Part shown: piece by piece, positions 1 through 12,225 of the stretch | Numbering within the stretch: position 1 is the stretch's first letter | Layout: each line of letters opens with the position of its first letter | Source: Comamonadaceae bacterium | GTDB taxonomy: Bacteria; Pseudomonadota; Gammaproteobacteria; Burkholderiales; Burkholderiaceae_C | Direction: 5' to 3' | Assembly: GCA_947455145.1 (NCBI GenBank) | Contig: CANGME010000008.1 | Location: 62,001 to 126,000 of the forward strand | DNA length: 64,000 nucleotides | The notes under the pieces: generated by a model | What the model saw: the letters and a program-made list of their open reading frames with translations, nothing else | Told to the model about the DNA's origin: nothing | The model's database searches: none | Program-made: the position numbers and the translations under genes

Positions 1-681
1 CACCAGCTCGGCCATGGCCGGGGCGAGCAAGTGGATGGGGTTTTTGGCCATGTGCGGGTAGGCAATGTGGCCTTGCACACCTTTGACGGTGAGCTTGCCG
101 CTCATGCTGCCCCGTCTTCCGTTTTTGATCATGTCACCGGTGCGCTTGACGGCAGTCGGTTCGCCCACGATGCAGTAGTCCATGCGCTCGCCGCGTTGCT
201 TGAGTGCCTCAAGCACAACCACCGTGCCGTCAGTGGCGGGGCCTTCTTCGTCACTGGTCAAGAGGAAGCCGATGTCCAAATTCGCATCAGGCTGCGCAGC
301 CACAAACTCTTCCGCTGCCACCACAAAAGCAGCGAGTGATGCCTTCATGTCGCTGGCCCCACGGCCATAGAGCTTGCCGTCGCGATGCGTGGGTTGGAAA
401 GGGTCGCTGCCCCATTGCGTCAGCGGGCCGGTGGGGACGACATCGGTGTGACCTGCAAACACTATCAATTTAGGAGCTGCTTGCGCAGCTGATTTTTTGG
501 CTGCAGGCCGTTTTGCCCATAAATTAGTGACGCGAAAGTCGTCTGGGCCGCTGGCAATGGTCTCGCAGACAAAGCCCAGCGGAGCTAAGCGTGCAGAAAT
601 CAATGCTTGGCAACCAGCGTCCAGCGGGGTGACGGAGGCTTGGGCGATCAGTTGCTCGGTGAGTTCAAGGGTGCGGGTCAT
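1..681 (-). CDS. dapE: Succinyl-diaminopimelate desuccinylase, 3' end outside window
   Basis: Zinc-dependent M20 peptidase-family enzyme that hydrolyses N-succinyl-LL-2,6-diaminopimelate to LL-diaminopimelate and succinate in the cytoplasm, for lysine and peptidoglycan synthesis. The first 227 residues are visible and read without interruption. Metal-binding and catalytic landmarks are present: HTDVVP (His78, Asp80), GRGASDMK (Asp111), the acidic pair in SDEEG (145-146) and GEPT (about residue 174). The ATG shares four bases (ATGA) with the stop of the upstream pilU-like gene, so translation is probably coupled. The C-terminal third lies beyond the left edge. Assignment is firm from motifs and from dapC and dapD upstream. 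Confidence 0.95.
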   Translation of the reverse strand, partial: MTRTLELTEQLIAQASVTPLDAGCQALISARLAPLGFVCETIASGPDDFRVTNLWAKRPAAKKSAAQAAPKLIVFAGHTDVVPTGPLTQWGSDPFQPTHRDGKLYGRGASDMKASLAAFVVAAEEFVAAQPDANLDIGFLLTSDEEGPATDGTVVVLEALKQRGERMDYCIVGEPTAVKRTGDMIKNGRRGSMSGKLTVKGVQGHIAYPHMAKNPIHLLAPAMAELV

Positions 682-1826
682 TCGTGGTGCACGTCCATGG
701 TGATTTCGGTAAATGACGGTGTGTCATCAGGGTCTTCAATCGGTTCTATTTTTTGGGATGGCCTGTCAAAAGTGTTTTGCAAACGCCATATCAGGTTGGT
801 GGTGGAGTCGGCATGGGCCAGGCCCTCTTTGCGGTCCACCAAGCCTTGGGTGATGAGGCGGGCGATGTCTTCTTCGAAATTCTGTGACCCTTCGCTTATA
901 GCGTTCGCTTGGACGTCTTTGATGCCCGAGAAGTCGCCCTTCTCAATCATCTCGGCGACGAGCTTGGTGTTCATCATCACCTCCACCGCCGGTGTGCGAC
1001 CACCCGAAGTCGTGCGCAGCAAGCGTTGCGAGATGATGGCTTTTAGGGCAACGGCCAAGTCACCCAGCATGGTGGGGCGCACCTCCACTGGGTAAAAGCT
1101 CAAAATTCGGTTGAGCGCCTGGTAGCTGTTGTTGGCGTGCAAGGTGGCCAGGCACAAGTGACCGGTTTGTGCGTAGGCTAAGGCGGCGGACATGGTTTCG
1201 CGGTCGCGGATCTCGCCAATCATGATGACGTCTGGCGCTTGGCGCAGCGCGTTTTTCAGGGCTATTTCTTGAGACTCGGTGTCAAAGCCGACCTCGCGTT
1301 GATTGACCACCGATCGCTTGTTTTTAAACAGGTACTCAATAGGGTCTTCAATCGTCAAGATGTGGCCGGGCGTGTTCTCGTTGCGGTGGTCTAGCATCGA
1401 GGCCAGGGTGGTGCTTTTGCCCATGCCGGTGGCCCCGACCATCAAAATCAAGCCACGCTTTTCCATGATCAGATCGGTCAGGATAGCAGGCAATGACAAG
1501 GCCGAAAGGGGGGGGATTTCGTTGGTGATGTAGCGAATGACTGCGGCGATGGAGCCGCGTTGGCGCATGGCACTCAAACGAAAACGCCCGACGCCTTCCA
1601 GTGGGAAACCCAAGTTCAATTCCCCTTTTTCCTCCAGCTCGGCCATACGCTCGGGAGAGATAACTTCGGCCAGCAAATTGCGCGGCGCATCAGCAGGCAG
1701 TGACTGGCTGTTAATGGGCACGCATTGCCCGTTGATGCGAATGAGTGCTGGGGAGTGGGCCGACAGATAAACGTCCGAGGCTTTCTTCTCGCTCATCAAG
1801 CGCAGGATGCGCTCCATATTGCCCAT
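678..1826 (-). CDS. pilU: PilT/PilU-family type IV pilus ATPase (PilU-like)
   Basis: Predicted hexameric cytoplasmic ATPase of the pilus retraction group, 382 residues. The N-terminal PAS-like domain (about 5-100) is followed by a RecA-like core with Walker [10 protein letters not shown] (131-139), an Asp-box IEDPIEYL, a Walker B in DVIMIGE and the His-box [10 protein letters not shown]. Sequence and length fit PilU better than PilT (extra C-terminal extension of about 30 residues). It lies between dapD (25-base gap) and dapE (4-base overlap) on the same strand, so it is probably transcribed with lysine-pathway genes. An alternative start is Met4. No other pilus motor gene is nearby, though pilF is 40 kb away. 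PilU versus a second PilT cannot be settled without a tree. Confidence 0.85.
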   Translation of the reverse strand: MGNMERILRLMSEKKASDVYLSAHSPALIRINGQCVPINSQSLPADAPRNLLAEVISPERMAELEEKGELNLGFPLEGVGRFRLSAMRQRGSIAAVIRYITNEIPPLSALSLPAILTDLIMEKRGLILMVGATGMGKSTTLASMLDHRNENTPGHILTIEDPIEYLFKNKRSVVNQREVGFDTESQEIALKNALRQAPDVIMIGEIRDRETMSAALAYAQTGHLCLATLHANNSYQALNRILSFYPVEVRPTMLGDLAVALKAIISQRLLRTTSGGRTPAVEVMMNTKLVAEMIEKGDFSGIKDVQANAISEGSQNFEEDIARLITQGLVDRKEGLAHADSTTNLIWRLQNTFDRPSQKIEPIEDPDDTPSFTEITMDVHHE

Positions 1827-1851
1827 TCAGTACCCTCCCTGTTTGTCTAGA

Positions 1852-2676
1852 TCAGTCGCGCAGCAGGTCGTTCAGGCTGGTCTTGGCGCGGGTTTGCGCA
1901 TCGACCCGCTTGACGATGATGGCGGCGTACAGGCTGTAGCGGCCATTGTCCTTAGGCAGCGTGCCGCTGATGACCACCGAGCCGGATGGCACGCGGCCAT
2001 AGGTGATCTCACCCGTGGCGCGGTCATAAATCGGGGTGCTTTGGCCGATGTACACGCCCATGGAGAGCACCGAGTTTTCTTCGATCACAACGCCTTCAAC
2101 TACCTCAGAGCGCGCGCCGATGAAGCAGTTGTCTTCAATGATGGTGGGGCCCGCCTGCACGGGCTCCAGCACGCCACCAATGCCCACGCCGCCGGAGAGG
2201 TGCACGTTTTTGCCGATTTGGGCGCAACTGCCCACCGTGGCCCAGGTGTCCACCATCGTGCCTTCATCGACGTACGCGCCGATGTTGACATAGGAGGGCA
2301 TCAAAATCGCGCCCTTGGCGATAAAGCTGCCACGGCGCGCCACGGCTGGGGGCACCACGCGCACGCCGGTGGCTTTCATTTCATCAGCGCTCAGGTGGGA
2401 GAATTTGGTTTGCACTTTGTCGTAAAAGCCCAGGTCGCCGGCTTTCATAATTTCGTTGTCTTTCAGGCGGAAGGACAGCAGCACGGCTTTTTTGATCCAC
2501 TGGTGCACCGTCCACTGGCCCACGCTCTCGCGGGTGGCCACGCGCAGGCGGCCTTTGTTGAGTTCGGTGATAACGTGCTCAACCGCTTCAGACACCTCTT
2601 TGGAGGCGGACTGGACAGAGATGTTGGCGCGGTTGTCCCACGCGGCGTCGATGATGGCTTGGAGTTGTTGGGTCAT
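1852..2676 (-). CDS. dapD: 2,3,4,5-tetrahydropyridine-2,6-dicarboxylate N-succinyltransferase
   Basis: Transfers a succinyl group from succinyl-CoA to tetrahydrodipicolinate in the succinylase branch of diaminopimelate synthesis. At 274 residues it has the usual family length. It shows an N-terminal helical domain, then a left-handed beta-helix of hexapeptide repeats (about 105-235; e.g. [16 protein letters not shown] and [11 protein letters not shown]), and a C-terminal segment with the characteristic [14 protein letters not shown]. It sits 31 bases after dapC and directly before the pilU-like gene in the dap operon. Confidence 0.97.
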   Translation of the reverse strand: MTQQLQAIIDAAWDNRANISVQSASKEVSEAVEHVITELNKGRLRVATRESVGQWTVHQWIKKAVLLSFRLKDNEIMKAGDLGFYDKVQTKFSHLSADEMKATGVRVVPPAVARRGSFIAKGAILMPSYVNIGAYVDEGTMVDTWATVGSCAQIGKNVHLSGGVGIGGVLEPVQAGPTIIEDNCFIGARSEVVEGVVIEENSVLSMGVYIGQSTPIYDRATGEITYGRVPSGSVVISGTLPKDNGRYSLYAAIIVKRVDAQTRAKTSLNDLLRD

Positions 2677-2707
2677 GAAAATGCTCGGCTTTTAAGTTGA
2701 GATGGTT

Positions 2708-3898
2708 TTAGGTTCTGGTTTTGACAAACTGGGCTATGCGCTGGGCGGCTTCCACGCACTCGGCGGTCTCAGCCACCAAGGCCATGCGAATGCGCCCGGC
2801 CCCTGGGTTGAAGCCCTGGGCTTCGCGTGCCAGGTAGCTGCCCGGTAAAACAGTGACATTGTAATTTGCGTAGAGGTCTCGGGCGAAATCCACGTCGCTG
2901 CCCTTGACCCCGGCCCACAGGTAAAAGGCCGCATCGGGCAGGGCCACGTCCAGCACCTCGGCCAAGATCGGGGTGACCTGGGCGAATTTGGAGCGGTACA
3001 GGTTGCGGTTGTCAATGACGTGTTGCTCGTCGCCCCAGGCGGCAATGCTGGCGGCCTGCACCACCGTGCTCATGGCGCTGCCGTGGTAGGTGCGGTAGAG
3101 TAAAAACTGCTTGATGAGGGCTGCGTCCCCCGCCACAAAGCCGCTGCGCATGCCGGGCACGTTGCTGCGCTTGGACAAGCTGGTGAGTGAGATGAGGTTT
3201 TTAAAGTCGGTTCGGCCCAGCTTGACGGCGGCCTCCATGCCGCCCAGCGGGGGCTCTTCTCGGAAATAAATCTCGCTGTAGCACTCGTCCGAGGCGATGA
3301 CGAAGCCGTAGCGGTCGCTCAAGTCGAAGAGCTTTTTCCACTCGTCCAGCGGCATCACAGCCCCGGTGGGGTTGCCGGGGGAGCAGACGAACATCATCTG
3401 CGTGCTGGCCCACACGTCAGCAGGCACGCTGTCCCAGTCCACCGCAAAATTTTTCGCCGGATCGCTGGGCACAAAGTAGGGCTGGGCTCCGGCCAATAGG
3501 ACTGCACCTTCGTAGATTTGGTAGAACGGGTTGGGGCACAGCACTGTCGCGCCCGGCTGGGACGGGTCAACCAGGGTTTGTGTCAGGGCAAACAAGGCCT
3601 CGCGCGTGCCGTTGACGGGCAGCACCTGGGTGGCGGGGTTGACGTCAATGCCGTACCTTCTTTGCAGCCAGCCCGCAGCCGCAGCGCGAAAGGCGGGCTC
3701 ACCCGCAGTGGCGGGGTAGCTGGACAGGCCGCTCTGGTTGGCGGTCAGCGCGTCGGTGATGAGTTGGGGTGTGGCATGGCGGGGCTCGCCAATGCCCAAA
3801 CTGATGGGGCGCAGGGCCGGGTTGGGCGTGATGGGCGCAAAAAGCTGCTTCAGGCGCTCAAAAGGGTAGGGCTGGAGCCGGGTGAGGAGGGGGTTCAT
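2708..3898 (-). CDS. dapC: Succinyldiaminopimelate transaminase
   Basis: Class I/II PLP-dependent aminotransferase of 396 residues that aminates N-succinyl-2-amino-6-ketopimelate using glutamate. Visible landmarks are CSPGNPTGA (about 172-180), ASDECYSEIYF and the Schiff-base lysine in SLTSLSKRSNVPGM (Lys243). As first gene of the dapC-dapD-pilU-like-dapE group, its operon context supports DapC over other class I aminotransferases such as ArgD or AlaC. It is divergent from smc across about 105 bases. Confidence 0.92.
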   Translation of the reverse strand: MNPLLTRLQPYPFERLKQLFAPITPNPALRPISLGIGEPRHATPQLITDALTANQSGLSSYPATAGEPAFRAAAAGWLQRRYGIDVNPATQVLPVNGTREALFALTQTLVDPSQPGATVLCPNPFYQIYEGAVLLAGAQPYFVPSDPAKNFAVDWDSVPADVWASTQMMFVCSPGNPTGAVMPLDEWKKLFDLSDRYGFVIASDECYSEIYFREEPPLGGMEAAVKLGRTDFKNLISLTSLSKRSNVPGMRSGFVAGDAALIKQFLLYRTYHGSAMSTVVQAASIAAWGDEQHVIDNRNLYRSKFAQVTPILAEVLDVALPDAAFYLWAGVKGSDVDFARDLYANYNVTVLPGSYLAREAQGFNPGAGRIRMALVAETAECVEAAQRIAQFVKTRT

Positions 3899-3975
3899 GG
3901 GTCTGCATTATCGGCGCTCACGGTATCATCAAGGCCCCTGCCAAGCGCAGGTGTCGAATAATTTTCAATGTAATC

Positions 3976-3990
3976 AACAGCTTGGCTGTT
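3976..3990. promoter_or_regulatory. Perfect inverted repeat between dapC and smc
   Basis: AACAGC-TTG-GCTGTT is a perfect 6-base inverted repeat with a 3-base centre, 13 bases before the smc GTG start in the only space between these divergent genes. It could be an operator or chance. It does not match the LexA box, whose arms are in the opposite orientation. No protein can be named. Confidence 0.3.
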
Positions 3991-4003
3991 TTAAAACTTA
4001 GTC

Positions 4004-7000
4004 GTGCGCCTTAATTCGATCAAACTAGCGGGCTTCAAGTCCTTTGCCGAGCCCACCAACTTCATGCTGCCAGGGCAGCTGGTGGGCGTGGTCGGGCCAA
4101 ACGGCTGCGGCAAGTCCAACATCATGGATGCCGTGCGCTGGGTGCTGGGCGAAAGCCGCGCCAGCGAGTTGCGTGGCGAGTCCATGCAGGACGTGATCTT
4201 CAACGGCACCAACATCCGCAAGCCCGCCAGCCGGGCCAGTGTGGAGTTGATTTTTGACAACTCGGATCACCGTGCCGGTGGCCAGTGGAGCCAGTTCACC
4301 GAGATCGCTGTCAAACGCGTGTTGACGCGTGACGGCACCAGTAGCTATTACCTCAACAACCAACCGGTGCGCCGCCGTGACGTGCAAGACGTGTTCCTGG
4401 GCACGGGCCTGGGGCCGCGAGCCTACGCCATCATTGGCCAAGGCACGATCAGCCGCATCATCGAGTCCAAGCCCGAAGAGCTGCGCTTGTTTTTAGAAGA
4501 GGCCGCTGGCGTCTCCAAATACAAAGAGCGCCGTCGCGAAACGGAAAATCGCCTCTCGGACACGCGTGAAAACCTGACCCGCGTGGAAGACATTCTGCGC
4601 GAACTCAACGCCAATTTAGACAAGCTGGAAAAGCAGGCCGAAGTGGCCCGCAAATTCAACACGCTGCAAGCGGACAGTACGCTCAAGCAGCAGCAGCTTT
4701 GGTTCTTGCGCCGTGCCGAGTCTGAAGCCGATCAGGCTCGCATCAAGGTAGATGCAGACAAAGCGGTGAACGAGCTGGAATCCCGTGTGGCCTCCCTGCG
4801 CCACATCGAGGCCGATTTGGAGACGATTCGCCAGGCGCACTATGCCGCTGGCGACCAGGTCAACCAGTCGCAAGGCTTGCTGTACGAGGCCAGCACCGAG
4901 GTGGGGCGGCTTGAGGCTGAAATCCGCTTTGTGGTGGAGGGCCGCCAGCGCGTTGAGCAGCGCCTCGTGACGCTGGCCGAGCAAACCGCGCAGTGGGCTA
5001 CTCGCCATGAAGATGCCAGCGCAGAGCTGGAGCGCTTGGCCGAGCTGGCCCTGGTGGGCGAAGAGCAAACCGAGCTGCTGGCCGCGCAACTGGAAGAACA
5101 GGCGCAGTTCCTGCCCGATATGGAAGACGCGCTGCGCTTGGCGCAAAACAAAGCCAACGAGCAGCGCACCAGCGTGACGCAGGTGCAGCAGCAAATTCAA
5201 GTGCTGGCAGCGGAGCAACGCGGCATTGAAGAACAATCACGCCAAGCCGAGGTGCGACGCGAGCGCCTGAGCGCCGATAAAAACGCCCTGGCCGCGCCCG
5301 ACGAAGCGCGTCTGCAAAATTTGCAAGAGCAGTTGGATGAAGCACAAGAGTCCGCCAGCGTGCTGGACGCGCGCCTGCACGAGCTGCAGGACAGCGTGCC
5401 CCAGCTTGACGAGGCGCGGCGTGCGCAGCAGCAACTGGCCAATACCGAGTCTGCCCTCAAGGCCGAGTTGTCGGCCCGGCTTGAAGCGCTTAAGGCGCTG
5501 CAAGAGAAGGTCAAAACCGACGGCAAGCTGCAACCCTGGCTGGCCAAGCACGGTCTGGCCGATTTGCAAGGCCTGTGGACCAAGGTGCACATTGAGTTAG
5601 GTTGGGAAAATGCCCTAGAGGCCGCCCTGCGTGAGCGCATGGGCGCGCTAGAGGTGAGCCGCCTGGAGATGGTGCGCGGCTTCCTGGGTGTGGGTGGGGC
5701 TGATGCACCGCCCGCCAAGCTTGCGTTTTACAGTCCGCCCGCCGCAGGCCTGCCCGAGGGCAACGCCACTTTGCCTCGGCTGTCAGACTTGCTGCGCGTG
5801 AACGACGCGGGCTTGCGGGCTGTGCTGGTGGATTGGTTGCAGGGTTGCTTTGTTGCTCAGAGCTTTGATGAAGCACTGAGCCTGCGCAGCCAGCTCCAAC
5901 CCGGTGACAACCTGTTCGTTAAAAACGGCCACACGGTGAGTGCCCATGGCGTGAACTTTTACGCGCCAGACTCAGAACAAGCCGGTCTGCTGGCCCGCGC
6001 GCAGGAAATCGAAAACCTTGAGAAGCAGTTGCGCGCGCAAACCTTCATCAGCGAAGAGTCGCGCACGGGCCTGGTGCGGGCCGAATCGGCCTATGCCGAT
6101 GCGTCGCAACGCCTGGTGCAGGCCCGCCGTGAAGCGACCGAGAGCCAGACCCGTGCCCATGCGCTGCAGGTAGAAACGCTGCGCTTGACGCAACTGGCCG
6201 AGCAAGCCCGTGCCCGCAGCGCCCAGTTGGCGGGCGACTTGGCCGAAGTGGACGCGCAGCTGGAAGACCTGCAAGAGCGCCGCGTGGCCGCTGAAGGCCG
6301 CTTTGAAGAGCTCGACATGGCCCTGGCCGACAGCCAAGAACGCCATGCGCAACTGGACGAGCGTGTGCTGGAGGCCGAGCGCAAACTGGCCGCCTCTAGA
6401 GAGCAGCAACGCAGCTTGGAGCGCCAAGCGCAAGAGGCCACCTTCTCCCTGCGCACGCTGGACGCCCGCAAGGCCGAACTCGCCCGCACCATGGACACGG
6501 CCACGCAGCAGACCGCCAGCGTGGCTGCCGAAGAGCAGCGTGCCCGCGATGAGCTCACCCGTCTGACCGATGCTGCCGCCCAGGCCGGTTTGCAAAACGC
6601 GCTGGCCCTCAAGCTGGAGCGCGAACAAAACCTCGCCGCCCGCCGCAGCGAATATGACGACCTAACCACCAAGCTGCGTGCCAGCGATGAGCGTCGCATG
6701 CAGCTAGACCGCGAGCAAGAGCCGCTGCGTCAACGCATCACCGATGTGCAGCTCAAAGCGCAGGCCGCACGCTTGGGTTTTGAGCAGTACAGCCAGTTGC
6801 TGGACGACGCCAAAGCTGATTTAGAAGCCTTGGCCCTATCCATTGAAACCGGCGCGGTGCGCTTGACCGGTTTGCAGAGCGAGATTGACCGCCTGAACCG
6901 CGAAATTGCAGCCTTGGGTGCAGTAAATCTGGCCGCGCTGGACGAGCTGACCGCAGCCCGTGAGCGCAAGCAGTTCCTGGACGCGCAGACGGCTGACTTG

Positions 7001-7531
7001 GTGGAAGCCATGACCACGCTGGAAGACGCCATTCGCAAGATTGACGGCGAAACCCGCGAGCTGCTCAGCGGCACGTTCAACTCTGTCAACGAGCACTTCG
7101 GCAAGATGTTCCCCGAGCTGTTTGGTGGCGGACAGGCCAAACTCATGATGACGGGTGACGAGATTTTGGATTCAGGCGTTCAGGTGATGGCGCAACCACC
7201 GGGCAAGAAGAATCAGACGATTCACTTGCTCTCGGGCGGTGAAAAAGCGCTAACCGCCATTGCGTTGGTGTTTGCCATTTTCCAACTCAACCCAGCTCCG
7301 TTTTGTTTGCTGGACGAGGTGGACGCGCCACTGGACGACGCCAACACCGAGCGCTACGCCAAGCTGGTCTCCAGCATGAGTCGCGGCACCCAGTTCCTGT
7401 TCATCAGCCACAACAAAATCGCCATGGAAATGGCCGAGCAGTTGATTGGCGTGACGATGCAGGAGCAAGGTGTTTCTCGCATCGTGGTGGTGGACATGGA
7501 GTCGGCTGTTTCTTTGGCCGAGGCTAGTTAG
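4004..7531 (+). CDS. smc: Chromosome segregation protein SMC
   Basis: Structural maintenance of chromosomes ATPase that, with ScpA and ScpB, forms the bacterial condensin loading on the nucleoid. 1175 residues, normal length. The N-terminal half-ATPase carries Walker A GPNGCGKS (31-38). A long coiled coil (about 170-500), a hinge (about 510-650), a second coiled coil, and a C-terminal half with the signature LSGGEKALTA and Walker B CLLDEVDAPLDD follow. The frame opens at GTG (4004) without a clear Shine-Dalgarno; no upstream ATG is available and the product begins MRLNSIKLAGFKSF, as expected of the family. zipA follows after 13 bases. scpB is encoded at 37.7 kb. Confidence 0.97.
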   Translation: MRLNSIKLAGFKSFAEPTNFMLPGQLVGVVGPNGCGKSNIMDAVRWVLGESRASELRGESMQDVIFNGTNIRKPASRASVELIFDNSDHRAGGQWSQFTEIAVKRVLTRDGTSSYYLNNQPVRRRDVQDVFLGTGLGPRAYAIIGQGTISRIIESKPEELRLFLEEAAGVSKYKERRRETENRLSDTRENLTRVEDILRELNANLDKLEKQAEVARKFNTLQADSTLKQQQLWFLRRAESEADQARIKVDADKAVNELESRVASLRHIEADLETIRQAHYAAGDQVNQSQGLLYEASTEVGRLEAEIRFVVEGRQRVEQRLVTLAEQTAQWATRHEDASAELERLAELALVGEEQTELLAAQLEEQAQFLPDMEDALRLAQNKANEQRTSVTQVQQQIQVLAAEQRGIEEQSRQAEVRRERLSADKNALAAPDEARLQNLQEQLDEAQESASVLDARLHELQDSVPQLDEARRAQQQLANTESALKAELSARLEALKALQEKVKTDGKLQPWLAKHGLADLQGLWTKVHIELGWENALEAALRERMGALEVSRLEMVRGFLGVGGADAPPAKLAFYSPPAAGLPEGNATLPRLSDLLRVNDAGLRAVLVDWLQGCFVAQSFDEALSLRSQLQPGDNLFVKNGHTVSAHGVNFYAPDSEQAGLLARAQEIENLEKQLRAQTFISEESRTGLVRAESAYADASQRLVQARREATESQTRAHALQVETLRLTQLAEQARARSAQLAGDLAEVDAQLEDLQERRVAAEGRFEELDMALADSQERHAQLDERVLEAERKLAASREQQRSLERQAQEATFSLRTLDARKAELARTMDTATQQTASVAAEEQRARDELTRLTDAAAQAGLQNALALKLEREQNLAARRSEYDDLTTKLRASDERRMQLDREQEPLRQRITDVQLKAQAARLGFEQYSQLLDDAKADLEALALSIETGAVRLTGLQSEIDRLNREIAALGAVNLAALDELTAARERKQFLDAQTADLVEAMTTLEDAIRKIDGETRELLSGTFNSVNEHFGKMFPELFGGGQAKLMMTGDEILDSGVQVMAQPPGKKNQTIHLLSGGEKALTAIALVFAIFQLNPAPFCLLDEVDAPLDDANTERYAKLVSSMSRGTQFLFISHNKIAMEMAEQLIGVTMQEQGVSRIVVVDMESAVSLAEAS

Positions 7532-7544
7532 AAGTTATGAATTT

Positions 7545-8567
7545 ATGAGCACACTCCAAATAAGTTTGGCCGTTGCAGGGGGCCTCGTGTTGGCCGCTGT
7601 CGTCGCGCATGGGGCTTGGCAATCGCGTCGCAACCAGCCGCGCCAAGCCGACCCTGAGCCTGTGCGCGTGGACCCTGAAGGTGGCAACACCATGTTTGAT
7701 CCAGCGTTTGATGCGGCCCAGTTCCCCTTGCCTACGCCTGAAAAGAAACCAGGCCTGGACGCACTGATTGACGTCATCGTGCCCTTGGCGTTTGAGCACC
7801 CGGTATCGGGTGACGCCGCTCTTGCAGCCATGCCCGTTACCAGGCGTGTGGGCAGCAAACCTTTTGCCCTTGAGGGTTTCAATGAGCAAACTCTAAGCTG
7901 GGAGTTTCCGCAGGCAGGGCAGCGTTACAAGCTTATGCAAGCAGGTGTGCAGCTGGCCAACAGAAGTGGTGCTTTGAACGACATCGAGTACTCGGAATTC
8001 GTGGTTAAAACGCAAGCCTATGCCGACGCGATGGGGGCCACGCCAGAGTTCCCCGAAATGCGCGAAGAAGTGGCGCGCGCCCGAGAGTTGGATCAATTCG
8101 CGAGCCCGCACGATGCGCAGTTGAGCGTGACCTTACGTGCCCGCCATGCGGCCTGGAGCCCTGGCTACGTGCAGCAAAACGCTGCGCGTCTGGGCTTTGT
8201 TGCCGGTGTTATTCCTGGGCGAATGGTGTTGCCGGCGAGTGTGATCGGTCAGTCCTCGGTTTTGGGTCTCACCTACGACTCTCAAGCCGCGCTGGCCGAG
8301 GATCCAACCCAGTCCGCCATTAACGAGTTGAGCTTGAGCCTAGACGTGCCCCAGGTGGGCCGCCAAGAGCAAGCCTTTGCGCGTATGCGCCTGACTGCGC
8401 AGCAACTGGCCGACACCATGGACGGCCTGGTGACGGATGACAACGGCCAGCCCTTGAGCACGCAGGCGCTGGATGCTATTGGGGCCGAGCTAGAGACGCT
8501 CTATGACGCGCTGGATGCGCACGACTTGTCGGCTGGTTCAGTACTCGCACGCCGCTTGTTTTCTTAA
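7545..8567 (+). CDS. zipA: Cell division protein ZipA homologue
   Basis: FtsZ-interacting membrane protein of the divisome, 340 residues from the ATG at 7545. An open frame extends 75 bases upstream into smc, but the chosen Met starts MSTLQISLAVAGG and gives the expected N-terminal membrane helix (about 5-22) followed by a basic stretch (QSRRNQ). A variable linker precedes a C-terminal FtsZ-binding-like domain (about 195-330, from SVTLRARHAAWSPGY). Position between smc and ligA is the conserved betaproteobacterial arrangement. Sequence similarity within this family is low, so the call leans partly on synteny. Confidence 0.85.
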   Translation: MSTLQISLAVAGGLVLAAVVAHGAWQSRRNQPRQADPEPVRVDPEGGNTMFDPAFDAAQFPLPTPEKKPGLDALIDVIVPLAFEHPVSGDAALAAMPVTRRVGSKPFALEGFNEQTLSWEFPQAGQRYKLMQAGVQLANRSGALNDIEYSEFVVKTQAYADAMGATPEFPEMREEVARARELDQFASPHDAQLSVTLRARHAAWSPGYVQQNAARLGFVAGVIPGRMVLPASVIGQSSVLGLTYDSQAALAEDPTQSAINELSLSLDVPQVGRQEQAFARMRLTAQQLADTMDGLVTDDNGQPLSTQALDAIGAELETLYDALDAHDLSAGSVLARRLFS

Positions 8568-8575
8568 AGCTTTGA

Positions 8576-11301
<2,726 letters not shown>

Positions 11302-12042
11302 GCGGCTGGGTTTGGGTCGTGGCGAGTAGAGATAAGCCGAAGGGAAGCGTCATGCGACTGAGCAAGATACCCTCAAAAGAAAACACAGAAGTTAAAAACG
11401 CATTGACCAGCCGTTGTGGAACGCGAGAGGCTGCGTTGCTTTGTTTGCCCGTCATCCGTTCGAATAAACGCGCCACCACAGCCAGTGGAAACAAGAGCGT
11501 ATTGAAGTAGCTGGCACGCTGGACCGACAAACCTGCCCGCGCACAGTCTGCTAACAGTCGCGTTTTGCTGTAGCGGCGTTTGTGATGCAGGTGAATGTCG
11601 TGCGGCCCCCACATCCACGAATAGGCAGGTACGGTCAGCATCAGCGTGCCACCGGGTTTGAGCAAGGTCTTCAAGCGGGAGAGGGATAGTTCATCATCCT
11701 CAATATGCTCCAGCACATCGAACAGACAGATCAGGTCAAACTGCTGTGTCAGACTGTCCAAATCATCGGGGCAGCGCTTCTGCTGGGTCACGATTCGGCT
11801 GGCATCAAAGTCGGAACGTACTCTGGACAACGCAATGGCATTCGCACTCATTTCAAGGGCTGTGACGTGCCCAAATTCACTGAGCAAGCCGAGATTGGCC
11901 CCCGTGCCGCTACCTACTTCCAGAATGCTGGCATCGGCAGGTAAATTTAGACGGACGAGTTCACTGTGCAAAATTTTTCGACGGGCCACAAACCACCAGT
12001 GCCGATCCTGAACTTGCGCCATCTCGCTGTAGGCGCTTGGAC

Positions 12043-12225
12043 TCATGACGCGTCCTTGACGGCATCTTCTCGGTAGTCGTTGCGGATGATGTAGATGGGG
12101 CGGTGTTTGCTCTCGATGTAAATCCGGCCAATGTATTCACCGAGTAGCCCAAGGCTGATGAGTTGCAGGCTGCCGAAGAAAAGGATGGCAATCAGCAGCG
12201 AAGCGTAGCCCGGCACGTCAATTCC
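12043..12225 (-). pseudogene. C-terminal remainder of the interrupted glycosyltransferase
   Basis: Directly after the amber codon (12228-12226) the same frame continues for 60 sense codons to a TGA at 12045-12043. The translation, beginning [18 protein letters not shown] and ending with EDAVKDAS, is the expected second membrane helix and the [17 protein letters not shown] tail of bactoprenol/dolichol-phosphate glycosyltransferases. The terminal TGA overlaps the methyltransferase ATG by four bases, the arrangement expected of an intact ancestral gene. An internal GTG at 12216 preceded by AGGGA might allow re-initiation and a separate 57-residue peptide. Confidence 0.8.

Noticed and set aside
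1807-2700. 297-codon plus-strand frame opposite dapD
   Set aside because: Shadow of dapD, His/Ala/Gly-rich, no motif.
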